From an uncultured Candidatus Saccharibacteria bacterium (GTDB lineage Bacteria; Patescibacteriota; Saccharimonadia; Saccharimonadales; Saccharimonadaceae), in assembly GCA_938043965.1 (NCBI GenBank), contig CALIQQ010000016.1, forward strand, positions 1 through 64,000: a DNA stretch of 64,000 nucleotides. The letters are read 5' to 3'. Made by a program: the position numbers and the translations under genes. A model generated the notes under the pieces. It was given only the letters and a program-made list of their open reading frames with translations. It was not told where the DNA came from and ran no database searches. Every line of letters starts with the position of its first letter. Position 1 is the first letter of the stretch. Positions 33,037 to 42,119 of this stretch are shown piece after piece.

Positions 33037-34803
33037 CTAAGCAAGGTCAGAGGCCACTCGGTTCACCTCTGCCACTGTCGTAATTCCCGACAACGCCTTC
33101 AACATTCCATCTTGGCGCATCGTCAAAGTCCCCTTCGCCCGTGCCACTTTCATAATTTCCGACGAAGTCGCACTTGTCACCACTAGTTTCTGGATATCAT
33201 CATCCACCTCAATCGTTTCATAAAGTCCTGCTCGACCTTTATAACCACCTGGCGTTTCTCGGTCTTCAATTCCCTTCACTAAAGTATACCCGTTCGGATT
33301 ATAAACTGGTAGTCCAGGATAGCCAAGGTCTTCCGATACCATTGCCACCTGCTGTTGGTTTTGTGGCAACAACTCTCCCATCAGTTCATTGATTTGCTTT
33401 GTTTCCATTTCTGTCGAAGCATAAGCTTCTCGTTTATCTGCCACTCGTCGCACCAACCTTTGCCCAATCACCGTATTTAGCGTTGAAGCTAACAAAAATG
33501 GCTCAATTCCCATATCTAAAAGACGCGGCAAAATACCCGCTGCCGAGTTTGTATGCAAAGTCGAAAACACTAAATGTCCCGTCAAAGCTGCCTGCACCGC
33601 TAAATTTGCCGTTTCTGAGTCACGAATTTCACCCACCATCACCACGTCTGGGTCCTGACGCAAAATTGAACGTAGCCCCGCAGCAAAAGTCAAACCAGCA
33701 TCCACATTCACCTGAATTTGGTTTACTCCATCCATTTTGTATTCCACTGGATCTTCCAATGTCACGATGTTGATTTTTTCATCAAAAATTTTTCGCACCA
33801 ACGCATATAAAGTAGTCGACTTACCAGAGCCAGTCGGTCCAGAAGTCAGAATCATCCCGTTCGGCTTCGCAATTCCCCGCTCCACCATCGCCAACGCATG
33901 CCCAGTCATTCCCATTTTTTCAATATCCAGCGTAGTACCAGTTTTGTCTAAAATACGAATCACCACTTGCTCACCCCACACTACTGGCGAAATCGCCACG
34001 CGCAAGTCCACTTCTTTTCCTGCCACCGCCAAAGTAAATTGGCCATCCTGCGGAATTCGGTGTTCATCAATTTTTAGATTTGATAAAATTTTAATTCTTG
34101 ATACCAATGCTGGTTCAATCGTTTTCGGCAGTTCCATTACTTTCCTTAGCACGCCATCTACCCGGCAACGAATCACCAGTGCTTGCTCTAGTGGTTCGAT
34201 ATGAATATCCGATGCTTTTGACCGAGTTGCATAATCCAAAATTGTCGCCAGCGCCTTTGAGATTGGCGAATCCTGCGTGATCGTTTTTACGTCCGAACTC
34301 AGTCTACTCTGCGCATCTTCCATTGTCGTCGACTTCACCGCATTCTTCACCGCCGAGAAATCGCCCGTGTATTGTGCTAGCGCTGCCCTGAGTCCCACCT
34401 CACTCGCCATCACCGTTCGTACTGGTTTTTGCACCAGCGTTGAAAGATAATCTGTCGCCTGCACATTTTGTGCATCTAGCATTGCCACATAAATCGCACC
34501 GTTCTTTTCCCCTAGCGGCACCACCATTGTACGTTCTGCCACCTCGTACGGAATGAGCGTCAAAATCTCACTATCCATTCGAGTATTATTCAAATTCACA
34601 TATGGCACTCTCAGAATTTCTGCCATCGCATGCGAAACCGTCTCATCGTCTGTAATATGTTTCGCTGTCAAAAGTGCCAAAATCGGCTGGCGCGTTTTCA
34701 GAACTTCTTCTTGCGCCGCCTTCACCTGAGTAGCTGACACTAGCCCTTCCGAAACTAGCAACTTTACTACTTGCTCTTGTAATTCTTTTGTCAGTAATGC
34801 CAT
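33037..34803 (-). CDS. pilB: Type IV pilus extension ATPase PilB
   Basis: ATPase that powers pilus polymerisation. An N-terminal MshEN-type domain (about 1-140) precedes the core, with Walker A GPTGSGKSTTLYAL, EDPVEY and VGEIRDSETA. The tetra-cysteine zinc element usual after the core is absent: the region RRVADKREAYASTEM carries no cysteines, although the following GYKGRAGLYE is conserved. The ATG at 34803 (MALLTKE) overlaps the stop of the preceding gene as TAATG and is preferred over a start 39 nt upstream. The product is 588 aa. Confidence 0.94.
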   Translation of the reverse strand: MALLTKELQEQVVKLLVSEGLVSATQVKAAQEEVLKTRQPILALLTAKHITDDETVSHAMAEILRVPYVNLNNTRMDSEILTLIPYEVAERTMVVPLGEKNGAIYVAMLDAQNVQATDYLSTLVQKPVRTVMASEVGLRAALAQYTGDFSAVKNAVKSTTMEDAQSRLSSDVKTITQDSPISKALATILDYATRSKASDIHIEPLEQALVIRCRVDGVLRKVMELPKTIEPALVSRIKILSNLKIDEHRIPQDGQFTLAVAGKEVDLRVAISPVVWGEQVVIRILDKTGTTLDIEKMGMTGHALAMVERGIAKPNGMILTSGPTGSGKSTTLYALVRKIFDEKINIVTLEDPVEYKMDGVNQIQVNVDAGLTFAAGLRSILRQDPDVVMVGEIRDSETANLAVQAALTGHLVFSTLHTNSAAGILPRLLDMGIEPFLLASTLNTVIGQRLVRRVADKREAYASTEMETKQINELMGELLPQNQQQVAMVSEDLGYPGLPVYNPNGYTLVKGIEDRETPGGYKGRAGLYETIEVDDDIQKLVVTSATSSEIMKVARAKGTLTMRQDGMLKALSGITTVAEVNRVASDLA

Positions 34804-35180
34804 TATTGACTCTCTGTTTTTTCTTTTTTGCTCGTCGGACACTTACTTTCATCATCAACAACCGTACCATCTGAACAAGTTACACTTTCAGTTTTAACTT
34901 TTCCGTCTGCATTTTCGCACTTCTTGCGCTCTTCTGGCGTCAATAAGTTCAAAACATTTTCATTACAGTCGCCGATATAAACTTCCACGGTTGGGTTAAT
35001 TGCATCTGGGTTAAAAAGCTCTGGATCCGGCTCTTTTAATTCAGCCGAAATCGGATTGATTGTTTTAATTTTAACTGATTGCAAGTTCGGGTCCCCTAAT
35101 AGAGAATTCACCGCAAAATAAGTAGCCAGCGTTCCAACTGTCGCGATAATAATAATTGAAAAGATATCTGACTGCTTCAT
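34803..35180 (-). CDS. Small pilus-operon protein with one membrane anchor
   Basis: A 125-aa protein between the pilO-like and pilB genes, a position where a pilP-type gene often sits in other bacteria, but without recognisable similarity to PilP. It has an N-terminal transmembrane helix (about 7-28) and an exterior part with a Pro/Glu-rich segment (ELKEPDPELFNPDAINP), four cysteines in two clusters (GDCNENVLN..KKC and VTCSDGT..SKC) and a Lys/Glu tail. A role in the pilus alignment complex is inferred from the operon only. Start and stop abut both neighbours (TAAATG and TAATG). Confidence 0.7.
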   Translation of the reverse strand: MKQSDIFSIIIIATVGTLATYFAVNSLLGDPNLQSVKIKTINPISAELKEPDPELFNPDAINPTVEVYIGDCNENVLNLLTPEERKKCENADGKVKTESVTCSDGTVVDDESKCPTSKKEKTESQ

Positions 35181-36131
35181 TTATTTTTTCTCCGTCTTTT
35201 TTTCACTCTTCGTATTCGTCTTACCAGTTGCCGTTTTCGCTTCTTTTGAAGCATAAATCGTGTTCGTAGTTTCCGATGCTCTAATTTCGTTCGTGTAGAA
35301 TGCTTGCGCCTGCGCCGACAATTGCAATTTATCCGTCGGCTTCGCCATTAAACTATATCCACTTTTATCTGCTGATTTATAAGTAATCGTTGCATTCCTA
35401 AAACTGAAAGCTCGAATTGATTTCTCAAAATTCTGCAATAATTTTGTCGTCTGGAAGACATCGCCCTCATACGACACCGAGACTGGAATCACTTCAATTC
35501 CGTTAATCGGTGACGCCTCACTTGAACGGTTTGGCGCCAACGCTTTTGGCGTTACACCAGACATATTAAAAATATGGTTCACCGAAGACAATAACGCTTC
35601 GCGGTTCTGAGTCGCAGGCAATGCATCCGGAATCACCCTTAACGACGAACATAATTTAATCATTTTTAAATTAGCTGATCGCTCTTCTTCCGATTCTGCC
35701 TCTTCATACAATTTCCTGAAATCCCGTTTCGCGCCGTCTTTGTCATAGCAGCTTTCCAACTGATTATCACGCGCCACTGATTCAAGGTTATTATTCTTCG
35801 TCATATTAACTAATACATTGTAGCGCAGCGTACCAGGAATTTCCTCGGCATCAATTGCTTCCGGATTACATTTATTTAAGTCTGCATCCGAAAATTTACC
35901 GTCCTTATTTTTCGTTTTACAAATACCAACATTTTTAATCGCTTTATAATAATTTCCAATTGCCGTATCTTTTTCTTTAATCACCATCGTATTAAATATG
36001 ATGTATTTCATGAAGAAAATTGAAAATACCAATGCCGCACCAAGCACTAATGAAGTACCGAGTACCGCCAACATCATTTGCTGTTGGATTTTCGTAATTC
36101 TAATTCTCTTTCCTACTGCGACCTCGACCAT
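35181..36131 (-). CDS. PilO-like type IV pilus alignment protein
   Basis: 316-aa bitopic membrane protein. A short basic N-terminus (KRIRITKIQQQ) precedes a long helix (about 19-46), followed by a coiled coil and an alpha/beta outer domain that contains VIPVSVSYEGDVFQTTKLLQNFEKS, matching the ferredoxin-like PilO fold. A Lys/Thr-rich tail closes it. It follows the pilN-like gene by 1 bp. Similarity is weak and the assignment rests mainly on topology, that motif and gene order. Confidence 0.75.
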   Translation of the reverse strand: MVEVAVGKRIRITKIQQQMMLAVLGTSLVLGAALVFSIFFMKYIIFNTMVIKEKDTAIGNYYKAIKNVGICKTKNKDGKFSDADLNKCNPEAIDAEEIPGTLRYNVLVNMTKNNNLESVARDNQLESCYDKDGAKRDFRKLYEEAESEEERSANLKMIKLCSSLRVIPDALPATQNREALLSSVNHIFNMSGVTPKALAPNRSSEASPINGIEVIPVSVSYEGDVFQTTKLLQNFEKSIRAFSFRNATITYKSADKSGYSLMAKPTDKLQLSAQAQAFYTNEIRASETTNTIYASKEAKTATGKTNTKSEKKTEKK

Positions 36132-36132
36132 C

Positions 36133-37611
36133 TCATTCTCCCGTCTTATTTTTATTTTTTACGTTGCATTCCGTATCACCAGTTGAACATTTTGTTGCTG
36201 GTGCCGTAAAGATTTTTTGAAGCTGCACGTAAGAATCTGTTACGTTTTGACCATTTGGACCAACCGCCATCACGTGCTTATTTTTAAAGGCGAACGCATC
36301 CGCATTGAACTTCACTGCCGCTGAAAAGCTGAGAACTAGTCGATCATTTTTATCACGACCGTTCGCCGACTGTGTGATTTCAATCCCATTTGGCACCATT
36401 TTGCACTTATTGTCCGAAGACCATTTCACTACTTCCTTACCGCTCTTCTCATCCGTCGTCACTTCACCCGTGTAGGTGATACATTTACTCTCAAAATGAG
36501 GTACTCCACTCACCACTCCACCGGTATCCATTGTTGGTGTGTATTTATAGTTCGTCACATTATAAACCGTGTTGCTATTTGGTGGCGTTGGCGCTTTATC
36601 GTCGATACCATCCTCGCTCGTTCGCACAGCTTTTTTGTTATACCAATCCGTAAATTGTGGTGTGCGGTAAATTTTTTCGCTTGGCACATAATTAATTTTC
36701 TTTTTCTCAGTCTGCTCTTTTTCTACATTCTGTTTATCTGCACTCTTTTGGCCATTACCAACCTGTGCCACTTCAGACACTCCATTAGTTATTTTTGTCG
36801 ACTCTAGATCCGCATTCGTCTGCGGAATTGTCACTGTACCGTCTTCATTCACAACATAGTCGTCTCGTGATGGGTCACAGCCTTTTTTGCCACGATTCCA
36901 AATCGCATAAATACTGCCATTTTCTTCATACATTTTATTATTCAAATCGTACTCCTGCAAACAACGGGATGGAATTTCTTTCCCCTCTGCATCCACGTAG
37001 CGACCGTAGTCAAACGACATTAAATTCGTTCGCTTAATGAATGCTTCCAAAACTCGGTAATCGATATCATCTTTCACTGCATCCGCCTGCGCGTCAAAAG
37101 TCAAAGTTGTCGAAGTCAAATCAACTGATAGTTCCGAAGCCTGCACTTTGTCAATTCCTACATCTTGTAGTGCCGCAAAGAAAATCAACGCTCTCGATAA
37201 AACTTTCTGTTTGTCCTCAATCTCCGCAATCCCCCTTAACTGATTTTGCACAGTCAAAAATTCTGGCAACTCTTCATATGAAGTGATCTTTTTCGACAAA
37301 TTCTTCAGATGCGCGTCCTGCCCCGACATCGTGAGATCTTGCGCTACTTTAATTGAACCTAGAATTGCCGTCACCGCCCCCGAGCCAATCACCACGACTA
37401 GACAAATGAAAAATACTAGATTGCGAATTTTTTGCATCCTGATCATTTCCGTCTTCACGTCTGGCACAAGATTGATTTCATAAAATCCCGTCTGCTCTTT
37501 CATCACCTCTTCTTCCGGACCCACTTGACCCTTAAAGAGTGCGATTATGAATCTCGGAATGTCCGAAAGGTGCATCGTCGAAAAACTAAATTGTTGTTTT
37601 TTTCCGGCCAT
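36133..37611 (-). CDS. PilN-like type IV pilus alignment protein
   Basis: 492-aa bitopic membrane protein. The N-terminal cytoplasmic segment carries the PilN hallmark EINLVPDVK (about 45-53), which binds PilM, and then one transmembrane helix (about 63-86). The outer part is unusually long: after a PilN-like domain to about residue 200, about 290 further residues contain a Lys/Glu/Asn linker and a C-terminal domain with several cysteines (ESKCITY, DNKCKMV, TKCSTGDTECN). Ordinary PilN is about 180-200 aa. The ATG overlaps the pilM stop as TAATG. Confidence 0.82.
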   Translation of the reverse strand: MAGKKQQFSFSTMHLSDIPRFIIALFKGQVGPEEEVMKEQTGFYEINLVPDVKTEMIRMQKIRNLVFFICLVVVIGSGAVTAILGSIKVAQDLTMSGQDAHLKNLSKKITSYEELPEFLTVQNQLRGIAEIEDKQKVLSRALIFFAALQDVGIDKVQASELSVDLTSTTLTFDAQADAVKDDIDYRVLEAFIKRTNLMSFDYGRYVDAEGKEIPSRCLQEYDLNNKMYEENGSIYAIWNRGKKGCDPSRDDYVVNEDGTVTIPQTNADLESTKITNGVSEVAQVGNGQKSADKQNVEKEQTEKKKINYVPSEKIYRTPQFTDWYNKKAVRTSEDGIDDKAPTPPNSNTVYNVTNYKYTPTMDTGGVVSGVPHFESKCITYTGEVTTDEKSGKEVVKWSSDNKCKMVPNGIEITQSANGRDKNDRLVLSFSAAVKFNADAFAFKNKHVMAVGPNGQNVTDSYVQLQKIFTAPATKCSTGDTECNVKNKNKTGE

Positions 37612-38657
37612 TATCTATTGCTCCTTTCTGCTAATCCAATCGCCACTGCAAATTCAGACGCTACTGGCAACAACGCCTGTTGCTGTTCTGGTGTTACTCG
37701 CACAAATTGCCATGGGTTGCCTTGAATTGTCGGAATGTTCGTTTTTACTTCCATATACTCTGCGATGAATGGAATAATTCCCGCAAAGCCCGACAAAATA
37801 ATCCCGCCTACTTGCGCCCCAATGTATTTATTCTGGAAGAATCGCCCTGACTTAGAAAGTTCCATCGCAAAAGTCTCCAGTGAAGCATCCAGTGCCTTAA
37901 AGACCTGACCTTCCAACTTATCCTGCGCTAGTCCGAATTTCAAAATAAATTGCTTCGCTTGCTCTGGCCGCACATTCAGTGCATCCGCCACCGTTTCTAC
38001 GAACATTGAAAGTCCGCCAGGAATTGAGCGCACCAGTCTCGGCGCACCCTGATAAACTACCACAATATCAGTCGATTTTTCACCAAGATCAATCAACATC
38101 CTCGCATCAGTCGCCCCAATCGGTGCCAATGCCCTTGTCATTGCAATCGGTTCTGGCTCCTGTGCAATCACATTCAACCCCAGCGCTTCAACATCTTCCA
38201 TTCTCTGTTCTGCATATTCTTTTGCCGTCGAAGAAATCAAAATCTCCGCCTTGAGCGCATCATTCGGCGAAACCCCAAGCACCGCATAGTCAACTTTCGC
38301 TTCTTCCACTGCCATCGGAATATATTGATCCGCCTCATACTTAATCGTTTTACCAACCTCACTTTTTGGTGCATTCGGCACCTCAATAATCGAAGTGTAA
38401 GTTTTTCGTGCCGGTAAGCCCAGTGCCACATTTTTTGTCGTAATTCCCGCCTGTTCCTTTGCACCCAAAATAGTTTCCGCCAACTTACGCTTTCCTACTT
38501 CCGAATTATCTTGCGCAATTTTCGGATCAATCGGCACGTAGGCATATTTCTCCAATGCCCAACCTCGTTCAACATCACCAGATAGCTGAATTAGTCGAAT
38601 TGAATTTGTCCCAATATCCAGCGCGAAGAAATCGCCCACACCATATAGTAAACTCAT
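37611..38657 (-). CDS. pilM: Type IV pilus assembly protein PilM
   Basis: Cytoplasmic actin-like protein that binds the N-terminus of PilN and links the alignment complex to the motors. The ATP-binding phosphate loops are visible as FFALDIGTNSIRLIQL (about 11-26) and MLIDLGEKSTDIVVVYQG. The length of 348 aa is typical. It is the first gene of the pilM-N-O-x-B-T-C operon, with a TGC-TATAAT box 10 nt before the start; the intervening AGGAAG could be a ribosome binding site. Confidence 0.92.
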   Translation of the reverse strand: MSLLYGVGDFFALDIGTNSIRLIQLSGDVERGWALEKYAYVPIDPKIAQDNSEVGKRKLAETILGAKEQAGITTKNVALGLPARKTYTSIIEVPNAPKSEVGKTIKYEADQYIPMAVEEAKVDYAVLGVSPNDALKAEILISSTAKEYAEQRMEDVEALGLNVIAQEPEPIAMTRALAPIGATDARMLIDLGEKSTDIVVVYQGAPRLVRSIPGGLSMFVETVADALNVRPEQAKQFILKFGLAQDKLEGQVFKALDASLETFAMELSKSGRFFQNKYIGAQVGGIILSGFAGIIPFIAEYMEVKTNIPTIQGNPWQFVRVTPEQQQALLPVASEFAVAIGLAERSNR

Positions 38658-38667
38658 ATCACTTCCT

Positions 38668-38673
38668 ATTATA
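38668..38673 (-). promoter_or_regulatory. Extended -10 promoter of the pilus operon
   Basis: TGC-TATAAT on the minus strand, 10 nt before the pilM ATG. Confidence 0.65.
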
Positions 38674-38701
38674 GCATAAACACTTTAAAAACAACTATTT
38701 T

Positions 38702-40522
38702 TTATAAGCTCGTACCAAGATAAGTAATTTTTGCGTAGCCATTACCCTTTTTAGCATAGTCCGCCGTTGCCGTCTCTGAAGCATTCGAATTTGAGTTTGT
38801 CCTTGTATTGTTATCACTTGAGGTTGTACACTCAAAACAGGTCATATGTTTCACTACTCCCGCTCCAGAAACTAGACTTGTCGCACCAATATAGCTCGAT
38901 CCGCCACCGCCACCGCCATGTCCACGCAGCGAAGCGCCACCTCCATACCAACCACTGCCACCGCCACTGTTCCCGCAACATTGGATTGCCGTAGCAGATT
39001 CTCCTCCATGACCAAAATAACCATTAGACCTACCGTGAAGGTTCTGATTTCCTCCACCATTCGCACCACCGCTAGATTGCGTTGCCCCTAAGCCACAAAA
39101 TGAGCCGTTCCTACCAATGATCCAGCTCCATTGTCCAACCGGAGTATCGTCAAATCCACCCACGCCAATAATGCCTCCAGCATCTCCGCCAGTTCCACGG
39201 TGTAAATCAGATACGTCCGAAGATTCTCCTCCTCCCCCTCCGCCAGCTCCGACGATCAATACCGCAGATTTATTATTCTCTAGTCCAGCCAATAGCCCAG
39301 TTGAAGTTGCAATATGGGTTGCTCCACCGCCACCAGATGTTTCTTGATTATCCGAAAACGCAAGACCGCCCCCATTATATCCAGCAGAGTCGGCGCATGC
39401 TCCCGCTCTATTACATAGTTTTCCTTTTCCGCCAACCATAATATATATCGTGGAGTCTTCAATAAGTCTAGCTACACCGACAGAATAAGCTCCAAAGCCA
39501 CCTCGTCCCGTTGTTTTCGTATAACCGCCACCAGACACTACGTCGTCACCACCGCCCTGTGCACCCCAGACCTCAAGCTTATAATATCCAGTTCCAGGAA
39601 CTTTCAATCGCTGCTCAGTCCCAGTATAGTCAAAGTTTCCAGTATAGCTAATTAAATTCCATATCGCCTTCAGATTAACCGTTTTACTATTACTCGAATT
39701 CACGTTCACCGTTCCTGCTGTATAAGTCGTTGTTCCGTCATTCCACCCCGCAAAAGTATAACCATCCCTCGTCGGCGTCAACTCATTTAAATTGATGGTT
39801 TCGCCCCAGTTTTTTGTTGTCGCATAAGTTGCCCCCGCTTTTGCCACCCCTCCATTCAAATTCCAGTTAATTCCATAACCTAAGCAACCCGCCTTTGGCG
39901 TCATCGTGTAAACCACCTCATTCACATAGGTCCCCGACGGAATTTGATCATTCGCTTTCACTCCAAATTTCACCGGGATTGTCAAATTCGCCACCTGCGC
40001 CGCATTCGCATCGTAAACCACCGCCGGTGTCACACCCGCCTTTGGCACCGCCGCATAAGTCGCTGCATTATTTAAACTGTATCCCCAAGAATTATCGTCT
40101 AGCGCATTCGTCGTTGTCGCTGCAATTTCTTTCGTTAACAGATCGCCATCAACCGCCGCTCGCGTCAACGCATTTGTCGTTGCCGAGCTCATATTCATCG
40201 TAATTCTCGCTCCTGCCTCACAAGTATTTTTCGCCGTCACATTACTCGTCTTCTCATAAACTTTCTGCGTTGCCGTCGGCGTAATCTCCACCGCCACCGT
40301 TTCTTCCGTCGCCATCGACATTGTATATGGACCAATCACCTGATTATTCGACTGAGTTTCTGCATTCGTTTTTACTTGTGGCGCGAGTAAACTCACCGTC
40401 AAAAACGTTAAAATTAAAAATGATAGCCCAACAATAGAATTATATATATATATATAAGATTTAGTGCCTAAAAAGTTCGCACGCCCCATTTTTCCCTCAC
40501 GAAAAACCCATTTTTTAACCAT
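38702..40522 (-). CDS. Secreted glycine-rich adhesin candidate with InlB-type repeat
   Basis: 606-aa exported protein. An n-region with KMGRANFLGTKSYIYIYN precedes a hydrophobic signal segment (about 29-48), with likely cleavage near TNA-ET (54/55). Residues 55-210 form a beta-rich domain, related at its start to the partial protein at 1-325. Residues 217-289 match an InlB/Listeria-Bacteroides repeat (GYTFAGWNDG..AIW). Residues 291-606 are a glycine-rich domain of the type seen in ALK/LTK receptors, starting FDYTGTEQRLKVPGTGYYKLEVWGAQGG-like and ending GYAKITYLG. No LPXTG or C-terminal anchor is present. The ATG at 40522 follows a GGAGGTAATT site. Codons 23-28 contain a (TA)8 tract. A host-contact role is inference. 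Confidence 0.8.
   Translation of the reverse strand: MVKKWVFREGKMGRANFLGTKSYIYIYNSIVGLSFLILTFLTVSLLAPQVKTNAETQSNNQVIGPYTMSMATEETVAVEITPTATQKVYEKTSNVTAKNTCEAGARITMNMSSATTNALTRAAVDGDLLTKEIAATTTNALDDNSWGYSLNNAATYAAVPKAGVTPAVVYDANAAQVANLTIPVKFGVKANDQIPSGTYVNEVVYTMTPKAGCLGYGINWNLNGGVAKAGATYATTKNWGETINLNELTPTRDGYTFAGWNDGTTTYTAGTVNVNSSNSKTVNLKAIWNLISYTGNFDYTGTEQRLKVPGTGYYKLEVWGAQGGGDDVVSGGGYTKTTGRGGFGAYSVGVARLIEDSTIYIMVGGKGKLCNRAGACADSAGYNGGGLAFSDNQETSGGGGATHIATSTGLLAGLENNKSAVLIVGAGGGGGGESSDVSDLHRGTGGDAGGIIGVGGFDDTPVGQWSWIIGRNGSFCGLGATQSSGGANGGGNQNLHGRSNGYFGHGGESATAIQCCGNSGGGSGWYGGGASLRGHGGGGGGSSYIGATSLVSGAGVVKHMTCFECTTSSDNNTRTNSNSNASETATADYAKKGNGYAKITYLGTSL
40441..40456. repeat. (TA)8 simple-sequence tract inside a coding region
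   Basis: Sixteen alternating T and A bases encode most of YIYIY in the signal-peptide n-region of the adhesin candidate. A gain or loss of one 2-bp unit would shift the frame within the first 30 codons. Confidence 0.9.
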
Positions 40523-40640
40523 AATTACCTCCATTTTATCGTTTTTCGTTTTAAAACACAAGCATTTTAAGAATTTTTCGCCTTCTCTTTAAGCAACTTT
40601 TTTACCCCGTTCTACCCCCTCTAGACTTTACTCTATCCTA

Positions 40641-41702
40641 TTACAAAATTTTTACTGCTTGTTCACTCTTAGAAATCACAATTTGTTTCACCCCATTCAC
40701 CTTTTTATATTCACCCTCCGCCTGAATTTCTATTTCGCCTTCTTCTGAAAAATCCAAAATCGCTTCTCTTGCTACCCGTGCCGGCACCTTAAATAATACA
40801 CTCCGCATCATAAATACTATTAGTCTAAAAAAGCTCGTCAACCTACCTGTCGCCGATAAAAACTCCGTCCGGCTTAGACTATATTTTCCATCCCCCTTCA
40901 TCATCTTCGCCACTGTCGCCCCATTCACCGCCAAATAATCCGAGACTTTCCTTGTCTTTGTCTCCAGTTCCACTATTCTAGTAAAATTATTTTCGCCCCC
41001 CTCATTATTTCGCACATTCCCCCGCTCCTTTTTCACTTCCATCGTCAATTGAAATTTCGGCATGAATTTTCTGCGCTTATTTTTAAAATACCAGCTCATT
41101 AGCGTCATAATCGAAAACATCATCCCCTTATTTCCCTTGCGTAATTTCTTCCGCGTTTTTTCTCCATCAAAAATTTCCGTCGATTCCGCAAACATTCCGA
41201 GTGTAAAATAGCAAGCTGCATATCGGTAGTGCTCCCCATCAATTTTCGCTTCCAGCGGATATAATTCTCCGCCCGATATTTTCGCCAATGTCCTTGCCAT
41301 GTCATTAAAATTGCCGTATGGCAGCGCCATAAACCGCACGATCTTTTCCGACAATATCACCCCATTTAGCCCAATCGTTGCCGTTCCATCTCCCCCTGCT
41401 GTTACCACGATATCTCCATCAAGCAAAAACTCCGCCAGTCGTTTCGCATTATCGTCCACGTCTGTCGGTTGGATTTCATATTTACCGATCATCACCCCCT
41501 TGATTTCCCTGAGCGGCCCAAATACTTTGTCTTTTACAAACATTGCTTTTGAAGATCTTGGGTTATATACGATAATTATTCGTCGCATTCGCGGCGTACC
41601 GTCTTTTTTCCACCACTCATTTTCCACTCCATCAAAAACCGGTCTATTTCTTGAATAGACTAAATCAATAATCTTGCGCTTTACCTCCGAGATTTCCACC
41701 AA
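40641..41702 (-). CDS. Diacylglycerol kinase-family lipid kinase
   Basis: Soluble or membrane-associated kinase of the DAGK/sphingosine kinase family (YegS/DgkB-like). The catalytic domain has IIIVYNPRSS, the nucleotide-binding VTAGGDGTATIGLNG and LPYGNFNDMARTL (variant of GTGNDFAR). The C-terminal beta-sandwich ends with FSEEGEIEIQAEGEYKKVNG. Likely substrates are diacylglycerol or undecaprenol-like lipids. The first codon is TTG or GTG (LVEIS), with AGGA just upstream; an alternative start is the ATG 38 codons in (MRRIIIVYN). It is the third gene of the rpoD group. Confidence 0.85.
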   Translation of the reverse strand: MVEISEVKRKIIDLVYSRNRPVFDGVENEWWKKDGTPRMRRIIIVYNPRSSKAMFVKDKVFGPLREIKGVMIGKYEIQPTDVDDNAKRLAEFLLDGDIVVTAGGDGTATIGLNGVILSEKIVRFMALPYGNFNDMARTLAKISGGELYPLEAKIDGEHYRYAACYFTLGMFAESTEIFDGEKTRKKLRKGNKGMMFSIMTLMSWYFKNKRRKFMPKFQLTMEVKKERGNVRNNEGGENNFTRIVELETKTRKVSDYLAVNGATVAKMMKGDGKYSLSRTEFLSATGRLTSFFRLIVFMMRSVLFKVPARVAREAILDFSEEGEIEIQAEGEYKKVNGVKQIVISKSEQAVKIL

Positions 41703-41712
41703 TTTTTCCTAG

Positions 41713-42102
41713 CTATGAACCGTCCGCAAACAGACCACCAGGCAACAAGAATTGTAGAATTCCCCAAATCATTACCCAAACCACTAGACCAATCACAATC
41801 TGAAACAATCGGTTTTTCGCCTTCATCACTTGAGCTGAATTGTCTCGCGCCGTAATATATTGGTAGCCCGTAATTAAAACGCCAATGATTGCCGCCGCAC
41901 CCACACCGTAGGTCACTACTGAAAGCACCATTCCGAGAATATCAAACATCGCCGAACCATCATTGCAGCCCGAAGTAATTTTTAAAATCGCCGTTTTCGG
42001 ACAATCGCCTTTTGCAAATACCGGCACCGCCTTCATTGCTGCTAGCGCTACCTGCAAGCCAATCGCCAGTGTTACATATTTTCTCGAAGTTTCTTTTTTC
42101 AT
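41713..42102 (-). CDS. VirB2/TrbC-like small pilin-type membrane protein
   Basis: 129-aa protein with a cleavable-looking signal (about 1-30, ending VPVFAKG), two cysteines (GDCPKT and SGCNDG), and two transmembrane helices (about 55-78 and 95-118) joined by a basic loop (ARDNSAQVMKAKNR). This is the layout of VirB2/TrbC conjugative pilins. It has a good AAGGAAGG site and sits 17 bp behind rpoD and 10 bp before the lipid kinase gene. No other type IV secretion gene is in the window, so its partner is unknown; a stand-alone channel-like membrane protein is also possible. Confidence 0.65.
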   Translation of the reverse strand: MKKETSRKYVTLAIGLQVALAAMKAVPVFAKGDCPKTAILKITSGCNDGSAMFDILGMVLSVVTYGVGAAAIIGVLITGYQYITARDNSAQVMKAKNRLFQIVIGLVVWVMIWGILQFLLPGGLFADGS

Positions 42103-42119
42103 AACCTTCCTTTTAATCT

